NCBI GenBank assembly: GCA_947304475.1
Contig: CAMZBE010000102.1
Span: forward strand, 1 to 5,605
Origin: an uncultured Clostridia bacterium
Lineage (GTDB): Bacteria; Bacillota; Clostridia; Oscillospirales; CAG-272
Direction: 5' to 3'
DNA: 5,605 nucleotides
Positions 1 through 3,889 of this stretch are shown in pieces. The translations under genes were made by a program, and so were the position numbers. How positions within the stretch are numbered: position 1 is the first letter of the stretch; each line of letters opens with the position of its first letter. The notes under the pieces are model-generated. The model was not told where the DNA came from, did no database searches, and saw nothing but the letters and a program-made list of their open reading frames with translations.

Positions 1-1
1 C

Positions 2-15
2 CGCCAACGTTGGCG
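2..15. repeat. 14-bp perfect palindrome, possible part of a terminator
   Basis: CGCCAACGTTGGCG is its own reverse complement. It lies about 50 bases past the lipoprotein stop codon, where a terminator for that minus-strand gene would be expected. It could fold as a 5-bp stem (CGCCA/TGGCG) with loop ACGT. Any U-tract would lie outside the window, so it could equally be an operator or a chance palindrome. Confidence 0.3.
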
Positions 16-65
16 TGGGTTTGAATCGTTGTTTGTGTACCTTGCAGTTGTCGGTGTCGTAACGA

Positions 66-968
66 TCAGTTGAAATCGACGCTGACCGGTTCCGTATCGA
101 CGATCGTTGACCACATATCCGCGCTGGAAATGTGGAAAGACAATTCGACGTTCTCGATGGTTTCTATGCCGTTTTCTTCAAGACTGCTCGACAGGAACTT
201 GATAGAGTCCACTGCGTGCTTCCCCGCGGTAACCGTGCAGGAGAAAATGCCCGAAACCATAAAGCCGTTAACCGATTCTCTGCGAGTCTGAACGGTAACG
301 TCACGGTCGCCGTAATTGTAGATATAGACCAGAACGGTCTGACCGAGCGACGAGCCGTTTTTGTCCACCCCTTTGATTACGATCTCGACTCCGTTCGCGT
401 TGTAAGCGGGAAAGCCGGAGTTGTCGTAGGAGTAAATGAACCCGTTCGCTGCGGAAGTCTCGATTCTCACCGGATCGCTGTCCAGAATGACGTCCCAGGT
501 CTCCGAATTATAAATATGAAAACGGAATTCCACGTTTGCAATCGTGGTAATACCCGCTGCCTCGAGATCGGAACGCATAATAGTCAGAGAATGGTTGGTC
601 TTTTTCCCCGGCGTAACGCTTGCCGACATGGACGTGCCGATCATATATCCGTTGACGGATTCGTCGCGCACCTGGACGGTAATCGACTGCTCGCTGTCGT
701 TTTCAATCAGCATTTTGATCTGAGGACCGAAAATACCGCCCTTTGCGTCGAAACTCTTGGCGGTTATCTTGATGCCGTTTTGGTTGAAAACGACCGCTTC
801 CTCGATCGTAACGGCAGACGTGCCGGAAGAAGAATTGCCCGAAGGAGTGTTGGCTCCGCCCGATGGATGGTTCAGGGCGTTCAAGTCGTTGAGTGCGCAA
901 CTTGTCGCAGAGAATACAAGAATGATCAGAACGAGAACTGCGGAAAGAATTCGTATCGAGTGCTTCAT
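66..968 (-). CDS. Lipoprotein with two tandem copies of one exported domain
   Basis: This 300-residue protein has no function I recognise. Residues 1-23 form a lipoprotein signal peptide: basic start (MKHSIR), hydrophobic core to F19, then SATSC with the acceptor Cys at 24. Ala at -3 is less usual than Leu, but the match is good. Residues 25-52 are a Ser/Gly/Asn/Pro linker typical of a tether to the outer membrane face. The rest is two copies of a beta-rich unit, about 62-171 and 190-298, aligned without gaps at an offset of 128; both contain ESVNG, a GI-x-TI-x-NVE segment, FHI and a Trp. I recall similar units in lipoproteins of gut Clostridia, without an assigned role. The ATG at 966-968 is chosen because GGGAG lies 7 bases upstream and the promoter lies just beyond it. 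A 19-residue longer TTG start would sit inside the -35 box. GC content looks lower than in the neighbouring genes. Gene confidence is high; function is unknown. Confidence 0.9.
   Translation of the reverse strand: MKHSIRILSAVLVLIILVFSATSCALNDLNALNHPSGGANTPSGNSSSGTSAVTIEEAVVFNQNGIKITAKSFDAKGGIFGPQIKMLIENDSEQSITVQVRDESVNGYMIGTSMSASVTPGKKTNHSLTIMRSDLEAAGITTIANVEFRFHIYNSETWDVILDSDPVRIETSAANGFIYSYDNSGFPAYNANGVEIVIKGVDKNGSSLGQTVLVYIYNYGDRDVTVQTRRESVNGFMVSGIFSCTVTAGKHAVDSIKFLSSSLEENGIETIENVELSFHISSADMWSTIVDTEPVSVDFN
75..401 (-). repeat. Second copy of the lipoprotein domain (protein-level repeat)
   Basis: Encodes residues 190-298 of the lipoprotein. It aligns without gaps to residues 62-170. Over residues 64-169 against 192-297 I count 43 identities in 106 positions, about 41%. 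The DNA itself has diverged, so this is an old duplication and not a recent direct repeat. Confidence 0.9.
456..785 (-). repeat. First copy of the lipoprotein domain (protein-level repeat)
   Basis: Encodes residues 62-171 of the lipoprotein, directly after the low-complexity linker. Best-conserved blocks against the second copy are TVQ-x-R-x-ESVNG (97-107), VT-x-GK (118-122), and GI-x-TI-x-NVE with FHI (139-152). These are probably the structural core of the fold. Confidence 0.9.
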
Positions 969-975
969 AACCCGT

Positions 976-980
976 CTCCC
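976..980 (-). promoter_or_regulatory. Ribosome binding site of the lipoprotein
   Basis: GGGAG on the minus strand lies 7 bases before the ATG at 968. It fixes the short 300-residue start in preference to the upstream in-frame TTG. Confidence 0.75.
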
Positions 981-996
981 AATAAATTGATAGTAT

Positions 997-1025
997 ATAG
1001 TATCACGAAAAAACGATAAAGTCAA
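997..1025 (-). promoter_or_regulatory. Sigma-A type promoter of the lipoprotein gene
   Basis: On the minus strand: -35 TTGACT (1025-1020), a 17-base spacer, and -10 TACTAT (1002-997). Transcription would start near 990, giving a leader of about 20 bases before the ATG at 968. The -10 box sits in a tandem repeat (ATAGTAT twice on the plus strand, 990-1003) that is also a 14/16 imperfect palindrome at 989-1004, a possible operator. Confidence 0.75.
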
Positions 1026-1076
1026 GAGAGAAAATGTTCTGTCACGGTTCGTCCGGCGGTAAAAAGCGAACGGTTC

Positions 1077-1105
1077 TTGCTTTTTAAGTACGATTGCGGT
1101 ATAAT
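1077..1105 (+). promoter_or_regulatory. Sigma-A type promoter of the acyltransferase gene
   Basis: -35 TTGCTT (1077-1082), 17-base spacer, and a perfect -10 TATAAT (1100-1105). The start would be near 1112, about 46 bases before the ATG at 1158. The weak -35 (three of six consensus bases) would leave room for an activator. It is divergent from the lipoprotein promoter, with 51 bases between the two -35 boxes. Confidence 0.75.
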
Positions 1106-1146
1106 GGATAAGGATCCGCGCGCGGACCGAAACCGACCGTTCAAGC

Positions 1147-1153
1147 GAGGGGG
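1147..1153 (+). promoter_or_regulatory. Ribosome binding site of the acyltransferase
   Basis: GAGGGGG ends 4 bases before the ATG at 1158; measured from its GAGG core the spacing is 7. It supports the 422-residue start over the TTG at 1077. Confidence 0.75.
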
Positions 1154-1157
1154 CAGA

Positions 1158-2426
1158 ATGGAGAATTTACAGAGAGAAAAGAATTACGGCTTGGAACTGC
1201 TGCGCATACTTGCCGCCGTGCTCGTCCTGCAACTCCATATTCTCGGCAACGGCGGGATCTACCCCAACACCGGCGCGAGTATCGCCACGGCGAAGTTCGC
1301 GACGAATTACGCGGTGTCCTGGACGCTCGAAACGGCGGCGTACGGCGCCGTCGACCTGTTCGCGCTGATCTCGGGTTTCGTCGGGCTGTATTCGGGGTTC
1401 AAGGTGAAACGGTGGATGCGGCTCTGGGTTCTGTGCGTGTTCTGGGGCGTCGTCTTCTTTTTGATCTTCGATCACGGCGTCGCCTTTATTCAGTGGTTCA
1501 ACAATCTGCTTCTGAATATGGGGCTGAACGTCGGTCCCACGGTCGAACGCGTCATTCCGACTGCGAAGGACTACCGGGACGTGATCTTTACGGTCGGGAC
1601 CAAACAGTTCTGGTATTTCAATATGTACACCCTGCTGTTCATTCTGATTCCGCTTCTGAACGCGGGGCTGCAGAAACTCGATAAAAAGCAACTGGCGCTT
1701 CTGTCGTTCATGCTTTTCCTTGCGGCGTCGGTCCATAAAACGGCGTTCAACCGCGATCTGTTCGTTATGAGCAACGGGTACAGCGCCATCTGGCTGATCA
1801 TCCTCTACGTCGTCGGCGCGACGGTGAAGAAGTACTGCGACGACGGCTTCCGCCCGAACAAATGGCTCTGCGTCCTCGGTTATCTCGTCTGCACCGGGAT
1901 CTCAGCGGGCTTCAAGTTCTGGTTCGAGTGGCTGTTCTCAAAGCACCCCGACGTCACGAAACTCAAGGATTACAGCAACGCCCTGATCGGTTATACGAGC
2001 CCGTCCATCGTGATCGGCAGCGTGCTGCTTCTCTTCGTTTTTATGCAACTGACCGTCAGAACGAAGGTCGGACGGAAGATCACCATGACCTTTTCAAGCG
2101 CGTCGTTCGGAATCTACATCATTCAGGTCACGTCGCCCTTCTGGAACCACTATCTGTTTCTCCGGTTCTACCGGTACGCCTACCTTCCGACGGGTGAGAT
2201 GCTGCTTTCGTTCTACGCTACTCTCCTGATCCTGTATCTGTTTCTTGCCGCACTCGAGATCGCCCGGATCTATCTGTTCCGGTATTCGCGATTGGACCGG
2301 CTGACCGACTTCTTGGGGGACGGGATCACGAAACTCGTACGGCGGACGTTTGCCCGGCGCGAAAAGGGGGAATCGGCGGCGGTTGCCGCGCAGCCGGAAG
2401 TTCCCGACCGGACCTCGAAAGAATAA
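1158..2426 (+). CDS. Membrane acyltransferase, acyltransferase-3 family
   Basis: A 422-residue integral membrane protein with about ten hydrophobic segments. Members of this family move acetyl or other acyl groups from cytoplasmic donors onto sugars of exopolysaccharide, O-antigen, peptidoglycan or related envelope polymers. Visible family marks: the R-X10-H motif in the first helix (R16, H27); VDLFALISGF (65-74), matching the usual LFxxSGF block; basic KRWMR after helix 2; QFWYFNMYTLLF with PLLN (150-168); a YVVGA helix (217-221) followed by KKY; and a SFGIYIIQ block (316-323). The last block usually ends in His in family members I know; here it is Gln323. No extracytoplasmic SGNH esterase domain is fused, unlike OatA. 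The tail from about 380 is charged and probably cytoplasmic. The ATG at 1158 has a strong ribosome binding site; the 27-residue longer frame starts with TTG inside the -35 box. The gene appears monocistronic, with its own promoter and a terminator after it. The acceptor polymer cannot be told. Confidence 0.9.
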   Translation: MENLQREKNYGLELLRILAAVLVLQLHILGNGGIYPNTGASIATAKFATNYAVSWTLETAAYGAVDLFALISGFVGLYSGFKVKRWMRLWVLCVFWGVVFFLIFDHGVAFIQWFNNLLLNMGLNVGPTVERVIPTAKDYRDVIFTVGTKQFWYFNMYTLLFILIPLLNAGLQKLDKKQLALLSFMLFLAASVHKTAFNRDLFVMSNGYSAIWLIILYVVGATVKKYCDDGFRPNKWLCVLGYLVCTGISAGFKFWFEWLFSKHPDVTKLKDYSNALIGYTSPSIVIGSVLLLFVFMQLTVRTKVGRKITMTFSSASFGIYIIQVTSPFWNHYLFLRFYRYAYLPTGEMLLSFYATLLILYLFLAALEIARIYLFRYSRLDRLTDFLGDGITKLVRRTFARREKGESAAVAAQPEVPDRTSKE

Positions 2427-2430
2427 AAAA

Positions 2431-2465
2431 AGACCGTGCCGGTTCGGCACGGTCTGATCTTTTTT
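2431..2465. terminator. Bidirectional intrinsic terminator between converging genes
   Basis: A perfect 10-bp stem (AGACCGTGCC at 2431-2440, GGCACGGTCT at 2446-2455) with loop GGTTC. On the minus strand the stem is followed at once by a run of seven T (A-run at 2425-2430 continuing into the stem base), which is strong for the DUF308 gene. On the plus strand GATC intervenes before six T (2460-2465), weaker but serviceable for the acyltransferase. The DUF308 stop codon (2464-2466) lies within the plus-strand T-tract. Confidence 0.9.
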
Positions 2466-2934
2466 ACTTCTTCGCCGACGCGGGGAGCAGGCAGAGGACG
2501 CCCTCGACGATCAGCAGAATACCGATCACGAGGAAGAACCAGTCCAGAACGGCGAACGCGTTGATGATCATCAGGACGCCGATCACGGCGGCGCCGATAA
2601 TGTAGAGCAGCGCCAGCCCGGTCTTTCTGGAGTTGTCGAAGAGACGGAGCACCGCCCAGACCAACAGGATCACGCCGAGAACGATGATCGCGTATTTGGT
2701 GATCGCGGCGGCGAACCCGATTGCGAGAACGCCGATCGCGGCCTCGAGGATGCCCTGCACGAGCCGGCGGTTGACCATATCGAGGACGCCCTGCACGATC
2801 AGGAGAACGCCGAGCGCGTAAACGCACCAGACGGCGACCGCTCCACGGAAGATGCAGAACAGGATCCCGACGACGATATAGATCAGGGCGTAGATCAGGA
2901 CGTTGGCGACTTGTTTCGATTTCTTGGCAGCCAT
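2464..2934 (-). CDS. DUF308 / HdeD-like six-helix membrane protein
   Basis: A 156-residue, very hydrophobic protein. After a basic start (MAAKKSKQ) come six predicted membrane helices, roughly 9-28, 30-51, 56-77, 79-97, 104-124 and 127-148, with short polar loops and the tail PASAKK. Size, helix count and the repeated G/I/L/V-rich helix pairs match the DUF308 family that includes E. coli HdeD, an acid-resistance membrane protein. In most Gram-positive members the role is unknown, so stress function here is only a guess. The ATG at 2932-2934 is chosen: AAAGGA lies 10 bases upstream and a promoter lies at 2973-3001. The longer frame would start with TTG inside the promoter spacer. It is followed by a strong terminator. 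It lies 103 bases past the amidohydrolase stop on the same strand, so read-through could add to its own promoter. Confidence 0.85.
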   Translation of the reverse strand: MAAKKSKQVANVLIYALIYIVVGILFCIFRGAVAVWCVYALGVLLIVQGVLDMVNRRLVQGILEAAIGVLAIGFAAAITKYAIIVLGVILLVWAVLRLFDNSRKTGLALLYIIGAAVIGVLMIINAFAVLDWFFLVIGILLIVEGVLCLLPASAKK

Positions 2935-2944
2935 TTCAAAGATT

Positions 2945-2950
2945 TCCTTT
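2945..2950 (-). promoter_or_regulatory. Ribosome binding site of the DUF308 gene
   Basis: AAAGGA on the minus strand, 10 bases before the ATG at 2934. The spacing is slightly long, but no better site serves any other in-frame start. Confidence 0.6.
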
Positions 2951-2972
2951 CCATGCGATTTTTGATACTCTA

Positions 2973-3001
2973 ATGATACACCTTTTTCCGACAAAAGTCA
3001 A
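2973..3001 (-). promoter_or_regulatory. Sigma-A type promoter of the DUF308 gene
   Basis: On the minus strand: -35 TTGACT (3001-2996), 17-base spacer, -10 TATCAT (2978-2973). The start would be near 2966, about 32 bases before the ATG. GTATCA occurs twice, at 2979-2974 and 2968-2963, exactly 11 bases apart, the first overlapping the -10 box. The -35 region (TTGACTTT) is the same as in the lipoprotein promoter. Confidence 0.75.
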
Positions 3002-3009
3002 GGGCGGGC

Positions 3010-3034
3010 GGACGCAAAATGCGTCCCCCCCCCC
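3010..3034. terminator. Hairpin beside a 10-base homopolymer, possible weak terminator or mRNA end
   Basis: A perfect 7-bp stem (GGACGCA at 3010-3016, TGCGTCC at 3020-3026) with a 3-base loop. The plus-strand 3' arm runs into ten C (3025-3034), which is ten G on the minus strand, three bases after the amidohydrolase stop codon. The G-run can also pair with the GCCCGCCC that follows the stem, extending it with a bulge. No U-tract follows on the minus strand, so it is not a classic intrinsic terminator; it may protect the mRNA 3' end or pause polymerase. Confidence 0.45.
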
Positions 3035-3037
3035 AAT

Positions 3038-3889
3038 TCAATTTTCAAAACCGAACAGGTCCGCGGCGGTGTGCCAGAGGATGATCTTGCGTTCCGCGTT
3101 CGAGAGAGGGATATCGAGGAACGCGTCGAGCACCCGTCCCGGTTCCCACATCGGGAAGTCGGTGCCGAAGAGCACGCGTTCCGCACCGTAGCGGTCGATG
3201 ATCTCTTTCGCCACGTCGGAGCCTACGTAGGGAGTACCCGACGAGGGCACGTCGTATCCCGCGCCGAGGTCGAGCGCGGACGAGCAGTCCACCCACAGGT
3301 TCGGGGTGCCGGCAAGTTCACGGCTCGCCTGTTCCCAGATCGACCAGCCGCCGAAGTGCGCCCCGATCAGTTTCAGATTCGGGTGTCGCTTCAGAAGCGG
3401 GATCAGGCGGTTGGGGTTGGAATTGTCGTAGCGCACGTCGCCCGTGTGCATCAGCATCACGAGGTTTGCGTCGGCGCACGCGTCGTACATACGGGCGTAT
3501 TGGGGCAGATCGATCTGAAACCCCTGGATATCGGGGTGCACTTTGACACCCCGGAGCCCGAGTTCGCAGAGGTGCCGGACGTCCTCTTCCACCGTTTCAC
3601 TCTCGGGGTGGAGCGTCCCGAACCCGATCAGCAGGTCGGGGAATTCCGCGACCTCGCGGGCGATGAACTCGTTGATGCTCCGCACCTGTTTCGGCGTCGT
3701 GGCGACCGAATGGACCAGCGACCGGTCGATCCCCGCCGCGCGGCTGCGGGCGAGCAGATCGGGCACGGTGCCGAGACAGTCGGCGGTGCTACCGTAGAAA
3801 TGGTCGGTGCCCGCGACCGCCTTCGCGGCGATCTTTTCGGGGTAGATGTGACAATGCGCGTCGAAAACGCGGAAACCGTTCCTTGCCAT
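3038..3889 (-). CDS. Metal-dependent amidohydrolase (amidohydrolase-2, TIM-barrel) family
   Basis: A complete 283-residue cytoplasmic enzyme with no signal peptide. It carries the metal-site pattern of the superfamily: DAHCH (H12, H14) on strand 1, GVKVHPD (K116, H118), MLMHTGD (H148), LIGAHFGG (H178) and LFGTDFPM (D244) on the last strands. This pattern fits the PF04909 group, which holds hydrolases and non-oxidative decarboxylases such as ACMSD and gamma-resorcylate decarboxylase as well as many uncharacterised proteins; the length is usual. The substrate is not readable. Its ATG overlaps the stop of the upstream acyl-CoA synthetase as TAATG, with AAGGTGG 10 bases before it, so translation is probably coupled and no separate promoter is expected. 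The partner suggests work on a carboxylic acid or its CoA ester, by inference only. The C-terminus (HTAADLFGFEN) looks natural, so the gene is intact. Confidence 0.9.
   Translation of the reverse strand: MARNGFRVFDAHCHIYPEKIAAKAVAGTDHFYGSTADCLGTVPDLLARSRAAGIDRSLVHSVATTPKQVRSINEFIAREVAEFPDLLIGFGTLHPESETVEEDVRHLCELGLRGVKVHPDIQGFQIDLPQYARMYDACADANLVMLMHTGDVRYDNSNPNRLIPLLKRHPNLKLIGAHFGGWSIWEQASRELAGTPNLWVDCSSALDLGAGYDVPSSGTPYVGSDVAKEIIDRYGAERVLFGTDFPMWEPGRVLDAFLDIPLSNAERKIILWHTAADLFGFEN

Noticed and set aside
25..66. Inverted repeat ATCGTT ... AACGAT downstream of the lipoprotein
   Set aside because: Only six bases per arm with a loop of about thirty and no T-tract; too weak to call a terminator.
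132..1019. A 295-codon plus-strand open frame opposite the lipoprotein gene
   Set aside because: It is antisense to a gene with a signal peptide, lipobox, repeats, ribosome binding site and promoter. Its translation shows no domain and is rich in Arg, Val, His and Asp, as expected of a shadow frame.
1046..1071. Inverted repeat GTTCG ... CGAAC in the divergent intergenic region
   Set aside because: Five-base arms about fifteen bases apart are likely by chance in 190 bases; not enough for an operator call.
2270..2827. A 185-codon minus-strand frame overlapping the DUF308 gene
   Set aside because: The translation is Arg/Asp/Pro-rich with no motif and crosses the terminator and the acyltransferase end. 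It is a frame-shifted shadow.
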